From Sphingobacteriales bacterium (GTDB taxonomy: Bacteria; Bacteroidota; Bacteroidia; Chitinophagales; Chitinophagaceae): DNA of 64,000 nucleotides. Below are positions 1-11,100 of the stretch, piece by piece; position 1 is the first letter of the stretch, and each line of letters opens with the position of its first letter. The translations under genes and the position numbers were made by a program. The DNA is taken from NCBI GenBank assembly GCA_016192105.1, contig JACPUV010000042.1, positions 1-64,000 of the forward strand, in the 5' to 3' direction. The notes under the pieces are model-generated. The model had not been told where the DNA came from. It searched no databases and worked only from the letters and a program-made list of their open reading frames with translations.

Positions 1-177
1 TAAACCTAACTTGGTTTTGATTAACTTAGTTTCCACTTTCATTTCTGACAGTTTTTGGGGTTAAACTTTGGTTTGTTGTTACTCTAAAGTTAACCCTAAC
101 TGTCAGATTAAGTCTTAGCTAATACATATAAACAGATGTACCCATGGGCTGCTTATCCTGTACTCTTACCTTTCCGA

Positions 178-276
178 CTCCCAACTCCCGACTCCCAGCT
201 CCCTACTCCAGACTCCCAACTCCCGACTCCCAACTCCCTACTCCAGACTCCCAACTCCCGACTCCCAGCTCCCTAT
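178..276. repeat. Degenerate heptanucleotide tandem array (ACTCCCA/ACTCCCG/GCTCCCT/ACTCCAG) with a ~35-bp higher-order period
   Basis: Directly readable 7-bp phasing; the five-heptad block recurs about 2.8 times; abuts the stop codon of the TonB gene. Confidence 0.9.
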
Positions 277-1088
277 TCCTCCGAATCCACCACAAACGTA
301 ACCAGCTGCTTTTTATACGCTTTCACCGGGTGACCATTAAATATGGCAGGCTCCCACCTGGCTGATTTACGGATCACCCGCATCGCCTCTTCCTCCATCC
401 CGTACCCATGCCGGGTCATGGCCACTATATCACTGACATGACCCTCCAGGTCCACCACAAACTTAACCAGCACGGGATAACGGCCCGGAGGCGCCTCATT
501 GCTGACGGGTACTTCCGCCACCAGGTTTCTTTCCAGGAAAACTTTCCAGTTGCCGGTGAATTTGGCATCCAGGTCAACTGTTACAAGCGGAGCTCCCGGT
601 TCATCGGTGTGTTTCACCTCTAATATCCCTTTATTTCCGTCCGCCTCCTTGAGTTTTTGTATCCCGTCATCCGGCACTCCTTCCTGCTTCACCACACCGA
701 TCTGCGCACTGTCCAGGTCGGCCATAGCCGGGGGAGGGGTTATGACCTGATCATCCTCGAGAATCCGGGGAGCTGTAAAAATCTCTGTTTTAACCCTGAC
801 CTCCTCCGGTAATTTTTGGGGTTCCGGCAAGGGTTCCGGTACCCTTTTTTCCTCAATTTCGGTTAGCCGTACCCCACCATTGTCATCGCTGATTACAGGA
901 TTCCGCCTGGACGAGTTGGCCAGCACGATAGATCCAATACCAATAAGGGCCATCAGCCCGGTGATCAGTAATGCATTGCGGATACGTTTGGAATACTGGC
1001 GGCGCAGCTCATAGGCGCCATACTCTTTGTTACGGCCGTCAAAGATGATATCGATCAGCGCTGACTGCAGGATCTGGTTGGTTTGCAT
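273..1088 (-). CDS. Energy transducer TonB family protein
   Basis: FDGRNKEYGAYELRRQY N-terminus, single TM, Pro/Glu-rich linker, TonB C-terminal-like end (GRYPVLVKFVVDLEGHVSD...). Confidence 0.85.
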   Translation of the reverse strand: MQTNQILQSALIDIIFDGRNKEYGAYELRRQYSKRIRNALLITGLMALIGIGSIVLANSSRRNPVISDDNGGVRLTEIEEKRVPEPLPEPQKLPEEVRVKTEIFTAPRILEDDQVITPPPAMADLDSAQIGVVKQEGVPDDGIQKLKEADGNKGILEVKHTDEPGAPLVTVDLDAKFTGNWKVFLERNLVAEVPVSNEAPPGRYPVLVKFVVDLEGHVSDIVAMTRHGYGMEEEAMRVIRKSARWEPAIFNGHPVKAYKKQLVTFVVDSEE

Positions 1089-1188
1089 GGTTTACAATTT
1101 CCAAGAAGATGACCGGCGAAATTGTTTCCATAAAAAAATAGCGCAAACCCGATCCATAGTTATCCTTTATCCTGTGTAAATTTTTTTT

Positions 1189-2865
1189 ATGGAAATGATT
1201 CCTGTTGGCATCACCGCCAACAACTTCTATTTTTACGAAAAGAAACGCTTGAACCGATTTATCAATCCCCTGATCGCATTCGCCGGAGGGCTCCTGTTCT
1301 GGACCGCCTGGCCGGTCTCACCCCTGACCTTTTTACTGTTTGTGGCCTTTGTACCCCTGCTCTGGCTGGAAGCGAAAGTAGAAAGCCGGAAAAAATTCTT
1401 CGGACTTACCTATATCACCATGTTTACCTGGAATGTAGCTACTACCTGGTGGATATGGAATGCTTCTGCTCCGGGTGCGGTGGCCGCTTTTTTGGCCAAT
1501 AGCCTGCTGATGTGTCTTCCCTGGCTGGGTTATAAGATCGCAAAGAAATGGCTCGGTACCTCCGGGGGATTGATGGCACTGGCCGCTTTCTGGATGTGTT
1601 TTGAACATATTCACCTGCAGGACTGGGGACTAAGCTGGCCCTGGCTGACCCTGGGCAATGCTTTTGCCACGCACCCGGAATGGGTCCAGTGGTATGAATA
1701 CACCGGCACCAGCGGCGGAACCCTGTGGGTATTGCTGGTCAATATGCTGCTCTTTCTCTATATCAAAGAAACAATGACCGGGAATGCAGGCCGGAATTAT
1801 AAGCGGCTGTTCATCGCCGTACTATCCCTGGCACTGCCGGTGCTGCTTTCAAAATTCGCCTTCCAGCCCCCGTTGAAAAAAAGCCAGGCCTCCCTCCAGC
1901 CCGTTGTGATTGTTCAGCCCAATATTGATCCGTACCAAAAAGTATCGGATGCAACCGGCTCCTTTGAAGCCCAATTGCAAAAACTGATCGCTATCAGCGA
2001 ATCACAACTAAATGAACAGGCGGCCTTACTGGTCTGGCCGGAAACCGCACTCTATATGGGCAGTGGGATTGATGAACAAAATATGAAAGGCAATTTTTTC
2101 CTCAATCCGCTTTGGGATTTTTTGAAACGGCATCCCAAACTGACATTGTTTACCGGTATCGAGAGTTACCGGCAACTGGATCACCCGACAAAATATACCA
2201 AAGCCTTCGAGGGCCATTTTTTTGAGTCCTATAATGGTTCGGCCCTGCTCGACAGCAACGGGGCCTATGCCTTTTACCATAAATCCATGCTGGTCCCGGG
2301 TGTGGAAACACTCCCCTGGTTCCTTAAATTCATTGACAGCTGGTTTGAAAAATTCGGCGGCACCACGGCCGGGTATGCGAAACAGGAAGACCGGAATGTA
2401 TTGATTGAAAAAAACGGTTACCGGATCGCCCCCTCGATCTGTTACGAAAGTATCTACGGGGAATTCATGCGCAATTATGTACAGCACGGCGCCAACCTGG
2501 TCTGCATCATCACCAATGATGGCTGGTGGAAAAAAACACCCGGTCACAAACAGCATATGAACTACGCCAGGTTACGGGCCATTGAAACCCGCACCTGGGT
2601 GGTCCGGAGTGCCAACACAGGGATCAGTTGTTTTATTGACCCTTATGGCAATGTGATCAATCCCCAGCCCTATAATACAGCCGCTGCTATTCAGCTGACG
2701 GTGCCGGTAAACGGGACGATCAAAACTTTTTATACCCGTTATGGAGACCTGCTTTCAAAACTCATGACCGGTATCAGCATTCTCCTGCTGGGTTGGGTAA
2801 TGGGATTAAAAGCCCGAAACAAATTCTTCAAAAAGAAATTCCCGGCCCTGGAAATCAAGGAATGA
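1189..2865 (+). CDS. lnt: Apolipoprotein N-acyltransferase
   Basis: Multi-TM N-terminus plus CN-hydrolase domain (VQPNIDPYQK, LLVWPETALY, SICYESIYGEFMR, NDGWW). Confidence 0.93.
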   Translation: MEMIPVGITANNFYFYEKKRLNRFINPLIAFAGGLLFWTAWPVSPLTFLLFVAFVPLLWLEAKVESRKKFFGLTYITMFTWNVATTWWIWNASAPGAVAAFLANSLLMCLPWLGYKIAKKWLGTSGGLMALAAFWMCFEHIHLQDWGLSWPWLTLGNAFATHPEWVQWYEYTGTSGGTLWVLLVNMLLFLYIKETMTGNAGRNYKRLFIAVLSLALPVLLSKFAFQPPLKKSQASLQPVVIVQPNIDPYQKVSDATGSFEAQLQKLIAISESQLNEQAALLVWPETALYMGSGIDEQNMKGNFFLNPLWDFLKRHPKLTLFTGIESYRQLDHPTKYTKAFEGHFFESYNGSALLDSNGAYAFYHKSMLVPGVETLPWFLKFIDSWFEKFGGTTAGYAKQEDRNVLIEKNGYRIAPSICYESIYGEFMRNYVQHGANLVCIITNDGWWKKTPGHKQHMNYARLRAIETRTWVVRSANTGISCFIDPYGNVINPQPYNTAAAIQLTVPVNGTIKTFYTRYGDLLSKLMTGISILLLGWVMGLKARNKFFKKKFPALEIKE

Positions 2866-3683
2866 ATAAAACGATCACCATAGAAGGACGGAGCATTCAT
2901 TACCGGCTTACCGGTAGCGGCAACCCGGTCATGCTGGTACATGGATTTGGTGAAGAAGCGGATGTGTGGAATGAGATCGTGGATTCCTTAAAAGAAAAAT
3001 ACCTGCTGATCATCCCGGAACTGCCCGGGTCGGGCCATTCGGAACAGGTCGGGGATATGAGTGTTGAAGGAATGGCAACAGTGCTCCATACCATCCTCCG
3101 GGAAGAAAACCTGTCCCGCTGTGTGCTGATCGGCCATAGTATGGGCGGTTATATCGCGCTGGCATTTGCAGAGAAATACCGGGATCATTTATCCGGTTTC
3201 GGATTATTCCACTCCACGGCTTATGCGGACAGTGAAGAAAAAAAAGCCATCCGGCGTAAAGGCATTGAATTTATACGGGAACACGGCGCTTTTGTTTTCC
3301 TGAAAGCATCCACCCCCAATCTTTTTTCTCCCCGGACCCGGGAAGAAAATGCAGGGCTGGTTGAAAAACAAATTGCCGGTCTCACCCGCTTTACCACGGA
3401 GGCCCTGGTGGCTTACTATATGGCCATGATCAACCGGCCGGACCGCCGGGACCTGTTGGGGCAACTAGCTGTGCCGGTCCTTTTTATTATCGGGAAACAT
3501 GATAATGCCGTTCCCCCGGCCGACAGTTTCCGGCAAAGTCAGCTCCCGGAAATTTCCTATATTCACCAGTTGGATAAATCCGGCCATATGGGTATGCTGG
3601 AAGAACCGGAGCGATGCACGGAGATTTTGGAAGAGTTTTTGCGGGATACCCGGGAAACAATAACCGACGAAAAGTATTCATGA
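2862..3683 (+). CDS. Alpha/beta hydrolase
   Basis: HGFGEEADVW, GHSMGGYIAL nucleophile elbow, C-terminal GHMGMLEEPE; start overlaps lnt stop (ATGA). Confidence 0.9.
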   Translation: MNKTITIEGRSIHYRLTGSGNPVMLVHGFGEEADVWNEIVDSLKEKYLLIIPELPGSGHSEQVGDMSVEGMATVLHTILREENLSRCVLIGHSMGGYIALAFAEKYRDHLSGFGLFHSTAYADSEEKKAIRRKGIEFIREHGAFVFLKASTPNLFSPRTREENAGLVEKQIAGLTRFTTEALVAYYMAMINRPDRRDLLGQLAVPVLFIIGKHDNAVPPADSFRQSQLPEISYIHQLDKSGHMGMLEEPERCTEILEEFLRDTRETITDEKYS

Positions 3684-6295
3684 ATCGATTTGTACTTGCA
3701 TTTTTATTCGTGCTTACCGGTATGATGCCGGCGAAGGCTGCTCATATTATCGGCGGGGAAATGAGGTACACGTATGTAAGTGCCGGCGTTTCACCTAATT
3801 CAAAAATATACCGCATTACCCTGATCTTATACCGGGGGGACGACCCAACGGGCGCCCAGTTCGCCCCGACCTATGTGATCGGGATCTTCAATAATGACAA
3901 TGGTTCGAAGATAACCGGTACAGCCGCGAACAATAACTGGTTGGTGACCCAGGAAATTCCACCGGGCATCCAGGATGTTCCGATCGTCTTACCCACCTGT
4001 ATCCAGGGCGCCCCCAGCTTAAATTATACCTACGCAAGTTATTCCTTGACAATTGAGTTGCCCGTAAACATGAGCGGTTACACGGCTGCTTATCAAACCT
4101 GCTGCCGGATTAACGGGCTCATGAATATCGGGAACAGTACGGGATCCACGTACAGTTGCAGAATTCCCGGCACCAATAATTTAAATACCGGTAACGATTC
4201 CTCCCCCCGTTTTTTTGCACCGATCAATGTGATCTGTAAAAACGCTCCTTTTACGCTGAATTTTTCTGCAAGTGATCCGGACTCAGATTCCCTGGAGTAT
4301 AGCTTGTGTAATGCCTTTAACGGGGGCGCTTCTGTCAATGCCGGGTTTGATGATCCGGCCGGACCGCCGTATGGTTCGGTAAACTACACCCCTCCTTATA
4401 CCAGCGGTAACCCATTTGGTACAGGAGCCACGATCAACAGCCAGACCGGTGTTATATCCGGCTTAGCTCCTGATTTCGGCCGGTATGTTATCAGCGTATG
4501 TATAACCGTATTCAGAAACGGGGTCCCGATCGGGTCGCACCGGAAAGACCTGATCGTACAGGTATCCGATTGTATTTTAACCATCGCCAACCCGCTTCCG
4601 GACTTTGTTACCTGTGATGGTTTTGATGTACAATTCTCCCATACCAGTACCGGCGCCAGCAGCGTTTTCTGGGATTTCGGGGTTACTACCCAAAGCAATG
4701 ACACCGCTAACATCAATAACCCTTCCTTCACCTACCCCGATACTGGACTGTACAATGTAAAGTTTGTGATCAACCGGGGCAGCAGCTGTTCTGATTCCGC
4801 AATTAGAAAAGTAGGCGTATATCCCGGGTTCTCTCCGGGCTTTGTTGTAACCGGGAATTGTTTCATCAACCCTTTCCGGTTTACAGACACCACCAATACA
4901 CGCTATGGATTTGTAAATAGCTGGAGCTGGAATTTCGGGGACCTGGGTACCCTGGCGGACACGGCTCATATCAATAACCCGCAATGGACCTACCCCGCAC
5001 CCGGTAATCATCTTGTTTCACTGATCGTAACCAGCAATAAAGGTTGCAGGGATACCGCCAGTATGACCGTGAATGTACTGGACAAACCGCTGCTCACCCT
5101 GGCTTTCCGGGATACCCTGATCTGTATCAACGATGCCCTGCAGCTACAGGCAGCAGGCACCGGTAGTTTCAGCTGGACCCCGCTGGTCAATATCGTCAAT
5201 GCCAATACAAGTTCCCCCACCGTATCGCCACCCGTTACCACCTGGTATTATGTGGCCCTTAATGACAATGGGTGTTTAAACCAGGATTCCGTACAGGTCC
5301 GGGTGATCAGTGCCGTAACGCTTGCTGCCATGAATGATACCACGATCTGCCAGGGTGATACGATCCGTTTAAGGGCTGTCTCGAACGGCTTAACCTATAA
5401 CTGGTCCCCGGCAGCCGGGCTGGACAATGCAACGATCATCAACCCAAGAGCCGTTGTCAATACCAGCACCGTTTTTACCGTTACCGCAACAGTAGGCGGA
5501 TGTAATAACAGCGACCAGGTACTGGTCACCACGATCCCCTACCCGGTTGCCAATGCGGGCAATTCTCCCGTTATCTGTTACAATACAGCTGTACAACTGA
5601 ATGCCAGTATAACCGGCAACTCTTTTACCTGGACGCCGTCAAACTTCCTGGATGATCCCACTGTTTTGAATCCCGTTGCCACACCGCCCAGAACCACTCA
5701 ATATATTCTTTCCGCCTTTGATACCAGGGGCTGTCCCAAACCCGGAAGGGATACACTTGTCGTAACCGTATTGCCCAGGGTAATAGCCGATGCAGGGCCT
5801 GATACCACGGTGGTTATCGGACAGACCCTGCAGTTCAATGGTACCGGCGGCACAAACTATGTATGGAGCCCCGGCACCGGTTTAAACAACACCCTTATTG
5901 CCGGCCCGGTAGGAGTTTATAACGGAAATTTTGATAGTATCCGTTATAAACTACTCGTAACTGATGCAGCCGGTTGTGCCGACTCAGCCTTTGTTACGGT
6001 GCGGATTTTTAAGACGGCACCTTCCGTGTTTGTACCCACTGCATTCACCCCCAATAATGACGGATTGAATGATGTGGTGAAACCCATTGCCGTCGGGATG
6101 AAGAAAATAAATTATTTCAGCGTGTATAACCGCTGGGGACAACTGGTTTTTACCACCCCTATAAACGGCCATGGCTGGGACGGACGGATCCGGGGTATCC
6201 TCCAGGGAACCGGTGTCTTTGTGTGGATGGTCAGTGCCGAAGATTATACGGGGAGGCCCTATTTCCAGAAAGGGACCGTAACCCTGATCCGCTAA
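3680..6295 (+). CDS. PKD-domain secreted protein with gliding-motility/T9SS type B C-terminal domain
   Basis: Signal peptide, PKD-like WDFG/WNFGD repeats, C-terminal VFVPTAFTPNNDGLND...YNRWGQLVF. Confidence 0.88.
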   Translation: MNRFVLAFLFVLTGMMPAKAAHIIGGEMRYTYVSAGVSPNSKIYRITLILYRGDDPTGAQFAPTYVIGIFNNDNGSKITGTAANNNWLVTQEIPPGIQDVPIVLPTCIQGAPSLNYTYASYSLTIELPVNMSGYTAAYQTCCRINGLMNIGNSTGSTYSCRIPGTNNLNTGNDSSPRFFAPINVICKNAPFTLNFSASDPDSDSLEYSLCNAFNGGASVNAGFDDPAGPPYGSVNYTPPYTSGNPFGTGATINSQTGVISGLAPDFGRYVISVCITVFRNGVPIGSHRKDLIVQVSDCILTIANPLPDFVTCDGFDVQFSHTSTGASSVFWDFGVTTQSNDTANINNPSFTYPDTGLYNVKFVINRGSSCSDSAIRKVGVYPGFSPGFVVTGNCFINPFRFTDTTNTRYGFVNSWSWNFGDLGTLADTAHINNPQWTYPAPGNHLVSLIVTSNKGCRDTASMTVNVLDKPLLTLAFRDTLICINDALQLQAAGTGSFSWTPLVNIVNANTSSPTVSPPVTTWYYVALNDNGCLNQDSVQVRVISAVTLAAMNDTTICQGDTIRLRAVSNGLTYNWSPAAGLDNATIINPRAVVNTSTVFTVTATVGGCNNSDQVLVTTIPYPVANAGNSPVICYNTAVQLNASITGNSFTWTPSNFLDDPTVLNPVATPPRTTQYILSAFDTRGCPKPGRDTLVVTVLPRVIADAGPDTTVVIGQTLQFNGTGGTNYVWSPGTGLNNTLIAGPVGVYNGNFDSIRYKLLVTDAAGCADSAFVTVRIFKTAPSVFVPTAFTPNNDGLNDVVKPIAVGMKKINYFSVYNRWGQLVFTTPINGHGWDGRIRGILQGTGVFVWMVSAEDYTGRPYFQKGTVTLIR

Positions 6296-6353
6296 AAAAA
6301 ACCGGGCATACCGCGGAAACACGTAAACTTGTACCCGTTTTCAACTACTCACT

Positions 6354-7121
6354 ATGGGAAAAATTGTACTGATCACCGGCGCTACTTCGGGTTTTGGAAA
6401 AGCGGCAGCTTATAAATTCGGAGCACAGGGCTATGACCTGATCATCAACGGAAGAAGAACGGAACGATTAGAACAACTGGCCGCTGAAATCGGAAGTAAA
6501 TACAATGTAGCGGTGCTCCAGCTGCCCTTCGATGTAAGGGATGAAAAAAAAGTGTTTGCCTCCATCGGCAACCTGCCGGATAACTGGAAAGCCATTGACG
6601 TGCTGGTGAACAATGCTGGTTTGGCCCTTGGCCGTGATTTCTTTGAAGAAGCTTCCCTGGAAGACTGGAATACCATGATCGATACCAATGTAAAAGGACT
6701 GCTCTATGTGGGAAAAGCCGTGGCACAACTGATGGCCCGGCGCAAACAGGGGCATATCATCAATATGAGCTCCATTGCGGGTAAAGAAGTGTATGAAAAG
6801 GGAAATGTTTACTGCGCCAGCAAATTTGCCGTGGATGCCATCAGCCAGGGAATGCGGATCGACCTGCTACGACATAATATTAAAGTGACTTCGATCAATC
6901 CCGGCGCGGCGGAAACCGAATTCTCCTTAGTGCGCTTTAAAGGGGACCAGGCCACTGCCAAAAAAACATATGAAGGGATGATTCCGCTCAGCGGGCAAGA
7001 TGTGGCAGAAGTCATTTTTTACTGTGCCTCCCTCCCTCCGCATGTCTGTATCAATGACCTGACCATCACCTGCCTGCAACAGGCCAATACGGTTTATTTT
7101 AACCGGGACACGAACAGTTGA
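6354..7121 (+). CDS. SDR family NAD(P)-dependent oxidoreductase
   Basis: TGATSGFG, NNAG, YCASKFAVD motifs. Confidence 0.93.
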   Translation: MGKIVLITGATSGFGKAAAYKFGAQGYDLIINGRRTERLEQLAAEIGSKYNVAVLQLPFDVRDEKKVFASIGNLPDNWKAIDVLVNNAGLALGRDFFEEASLEDWNTMIDTNVKGLLYVGKAVAQLMARRKQGHIINMSSIAGKEVYEKGNVYCASKFAVDAISQGMRIDLLRHNIKVTSINPGAAETEFSLVRFKGDQATAKKTYEGMIPLSGQDVAEVIFYCASLPPHVCINDLTITCLQQANTVYFNRDTNS

Positions 7122-7313
7122 TCGTACCTGAAAACCCGGTGTTACGCGATTTTATTTATGTGGGAGTTCCCCTGTCCGGACTTCCGCCCGTGTATCCCCG
7201 TATTTAAGAGGGGAAAAATACTTAAACCGCGAAGTTTACGTTTCTAAAATTACAGATGAGGAAAAACACGCAGTAACTTTATGCCAGTGCTCCGATACAT
7301 GATAAAACCTGTT

Positions 7314-7817
7314 ATGAAAAAGCCTTACCTGTTTGGACTTTTCTTTCTTTCACTCAGTTTTTCCTGCTTATCACAGGAAGTGATCCGCCAGCAGGCCTGT
7401 TCAAATGAATCGATCAGCCGGCAGGCCGACAGCTTAAAAAATTTATACGGGAATGACGGCTATATCCTGCTCAAGGAAGCTTCAATCAGTATGGAAAGTG
7501 AGTTTGAAATGCCTGTGATCGTTCCCCTGACCCAGGGCAGCTGGTACCAGTTTGTTTTTATCGGCGATTACAGTTCACGGCTGTATGAAGTACGGATGTA
7601 TGACTGGCAGGAAAGACAGGTGGTCTATCGCCAGAAGAAATGGGGTGATGTGGATGGAAACGTAATTGTGTATTCCTATGTACCCCAGTTCTCCGAATTC
7701 CACATGATGAAACCGGTACAGGTTAATAAACAGAAACGGAAAAACCTTTGCGGTTATGTGATGCTGTTTAAACGCACCGGGGCCCCGGTCGCGAATGCCA
7801 CACCGGACCAACCCTGA
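7314..7817 (+). CDS. Hypothetical secreted protein
   Basis: Signal peptide MKKPYLFGLFFLSLSFSCLSQ; ORF start trimmed to the signal peptide Met. Confidence 0.6.
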   Translation: MKKPYLFGLFFLSLSFSCLSQEVIRQQACSNESISRQADSLKNLYGNDGYILLKEASISMESEFEMPVIVPLTQGSWYQFVFIGDYSSRLYEVRMYDWQERQVVYRQKKWGDVDGNVIVYSYVPQFSEFHMMKPVQVNKQKRKNLCGYVMLFKRTGAPVANATPDQP

Positions 7818-7843
7818 TCACTCCGAAAAACCCTTTACAAAAG

Positions 7844-7866
7844 AACCACCGCGAGGTGGTTTTTAT
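7844..7866 (+). terminator. Rho-independent terminator
   Basis: ACCACC-GCGA-GGTGGT followed by TTTTATTT, just after the ORF ending at 7817. Confidence 0.75.
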
Positions 7867-8114
7867 TTACAGCACTTATGGGTGTGCGTTGATTATTTCA
7901 TTGTTGTTGATTGCATAAAAGCAGGTCGTTCAAAAAAGCTGCAGGTTATGAGTTGTGAGCTGCAGGCAATACACCTGCGAAAGGCAGCTTCCTGAGCTTG
8001 CTGACTTAGTTATAATGTCAATGGAGAACAGCGACTACCGACTACTGGCTTCTAACTCCCAACGGATCCCCGACATTCATTCCCTGGCAAAGCCTCTCTA
8101 AGAAGGCCAAACTA

Positions 8115-11100
8115 CTATTGCGCCAGCGATACCCGTATCTGCAGATTCCCCCTTGTATTGGTGATCGGGAAAGCACTGCTGATCTTGGGAATATTCCGGT
8201 TCTGCTCAAAGTACAGCTTCAGACTGATCCGGTTATTCAATGTATAATCGATTGAAGGGGCAATCCGGATCACTTTCTGCCCGCCTGTACCAAAAGCTGT
8301 TCCCTGGTCCAGTTTGCTATTGGCCGTGGCATCATCCCGCAGGCTGAAGTCAATCCGGAAGGTTACATCATTATCCAGTTTCATTTTGCCGATCTTTTTG
8401 ATCAGCGGCATTCCTTTTTTCCTCCAGTTAAAGTTAAAGGTCACTTCCGTAGAACGGTTTTCTGCCAGCTGGTAATCAATCAGGCTAAGACTCAGAGTAC
8501 GTGTTTTCTTGAATTCAAAACCGGTAGTCAGCTGGTTTGTAAAGGTCAGTTCCACCTGGACCAGCGGATCAAAACTTTCCTGGATCGTGATATTCGGCAC
8601 CAGGAAGTAGGGAATAAAATTACCCGTCAGCGTATCGGTGAATTTGGGATATCCCACGCGCAGCGGATCGGTAAACAAAAGGGCCGTGTTGAAACTGTTC
8701 ATGCTGAATGTACTCCGGTACGCATGGCGCAACGTCACATTGCTGAATATTTTATCCAGGCCGGGCAACCTCGATAAGCCGGTATAAGTAAGGCTCCAGT
8801 TCGGCTTTGGAATAATACCGGAGAACGGATTTGCCCTGATATTCGGGTTGCTGTTCCGGATCAGTTTCACACTCAACGGATCTTTATTGGTGTAAGCCGC
8901 GATAAAGGCCGGGATCACCACATCCTGTGCGTAACGGCCATAGCCCTTTGCATACCCATCGGCATCCACCGCCCCGGACTGGTAGGGATTCAGTCCTGCC
9001 AGTTTACCTGATAATAATTTCCGGTTTGCTTCAAATTGTTTAAAGGTGGCTGATACCACATTCGGATCGAATTTCTGGAACAGGGTCTGGTAAGAAATAT
9101 AACTCACACTGAAGCTCCCTAATGCATAGGGGTTTAGCCGCGTAAGCCCGGCAGTTCCTGTTGTATCCTTATATAATTCTGAATACTGTTTATCGAAGGT
9201 CTTGTCCAGGTTGACATCAATGGTAAAATCACGGAAGGGACTTAACTGTGCCGTCAGGTTCAGCCGCTGGTTATAGCGTTGCTGGATCATGGCGCTGATC
9301 AGGGAATCCCTCGATAAAAGTCCTTTGGCTCCAAAATTATTGATCCAGTTCGTATCCGGCTGGTAACCGAATATATACCGGAAGCCGGGCTGACCGGTCT
9401 TCAGATTGGTCCCCAGCAATTGCGTGCTGTCCATATAGCCCGGCAGGGTGGTTCCGTAATCCTCGGTGTACTGGATGCCCGCCCGTTTGAGAGAAGTAGC
9501 CAGGCGCAGGAAGAATTTAGGTACCCCTGCTATTTCAGGCATGGGTTTCTGCTCTTTGGGCAATTTGATCTTCCTTTTTTTGATACGGATGATCTTGCCT
9601 TTTTTATTCCGGATCGTATCAATGCGGTAACCGGCAGGTACAGTAAGCAGGCCCTTGTTATTATTCGGACTGATCAGGTCGCCGCCTTTATCCGCGCCGG
9701 TATTCCCGCTCTTTTCATCACGCTTACCGCCACTCTTATTGTCCCCGCTCTTATTGTCGCCGCTTTTCCCGCCTTTCTGGTTCTTGCCGCCACCGGGGGT
9801 CCGGTTACCTCCATTGTCTGTGCCGACCGCCCGCAGGAAACGCCATTTATTATACAATTCCTCAAATTTCATTTCCCCGTTGAGTGATCTTGTCTGTGTA
9901 TTGGACAATGTATTCCCCAGGTTCCGGGCCAGTAAGGAAGCCGCCAGCCAGTTGTATTTGGCGTTATAGCTGGCCCGCAGTGAGGTCCAGTCCAGCAGGG
10001 GTATCTTATTGGTCGGTACATTATAATTCAGGGTAAGCTCCTGCCCGTAATTGGTATTCCGTCCGCCCTTGAACAGGTTGCTGCGGACCGAATCTTTTTT
10101 CACTTTCGTATTAATCCGGCCAAGGGGTTCATCCACCCTCGCATTATTGGTTGCCGAAAAATCCAGTGACAGGGAACGGGTCAGGTTCCATTGCAGAATA
10201 TAATACCGGTCAAACGTGAAATATTTATTGTAGGTCTCGGGTATCTGGTACGGGCCACCCCCGACATTTCTTGGCCGGATCGCCCCAAACTGCCTGAATA
10301 CATCAGCCCGGAACGACAACTGGGAAGGGGCATAATTAAAATTAAAATCCCGGATCAGCGCAAACCAGGGTGATTTGGATTTGATCAGTTTCCGGAAAGG
10401 TTCAACCGTCCTGCTCTGCGGTGCATAGCTGTACCCGATCGCACCCCGGGTACGCCGTAACTCATCATTTTCAATCAGCGGGTTGTGACTGAGGGTCTGG
10501 ATATAGGAATAATTAAAATCAAAGTTGGTGACACTCCAGGGTTTGGGCCGCTTCCCGTCTGTTTTCAGTTTACGTACATTGGTAAACGTGATAGTCTTGA
10601 TCGTGGTTACATCCTGCGCATCATTTTTGATCGAGTCCCTTTTATCCGCATCCGCCGCTTTGATCTTTTCCCGGAGTTTCAGGTCCAGGTCATACGGATC
10701 ATATTCCGGGGTACTGGTACGGCGGGTAATGCTGCCATAAACCGGTATCTGCAATCCCAGTTTCTTCGGGAATAATTTACCGGCTTCAATCGTGGCAGAA
10801 GCATCGATGGTGTACACGTCTTCGCGGCTTCGTTCATTCACCCGTTGTTCCAGGGTACCAAAGCCGCGGGATTTCGCCGTACCGGAGATAGAGAGCGTGC
10901 CCAGATCGGCCAGTTTGAAATCCGCCCGGGCCAGGGCCGCAAAGCCTCCTTTCTCATCGAGCTGCTGTAACCGGAGTTCATTAAACCAGACCTCCGTACA
11001 GATGGTCTCCTGCTTTGTATTTTCCACACCCAGCAGGACGCCCCTGACTTCACCCAGGTTCGGATTTCCCAGGATGGCATAGGACCTGCCATCGGGCAGG

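Noticed and set aside
136-365. Plus-strand ORFs of 65 and 73 aa rich in TPDSQLPTPNS
   Set aside because: They are translations of the heptanucleotide repeat array and overlap the end of the TonB gene antisense
2026-2556. 176-aa minus-strand ORF opposite lnt
   Set aside because: Antisense shadow of conserved lnt; composition typical of reverse-frame translation
7880-7900. GTTGATT/GTTGATTG words resembling the ncRNA 5' arm
   Set aside because: No complementary 3' arm, promoter or U-run nearby
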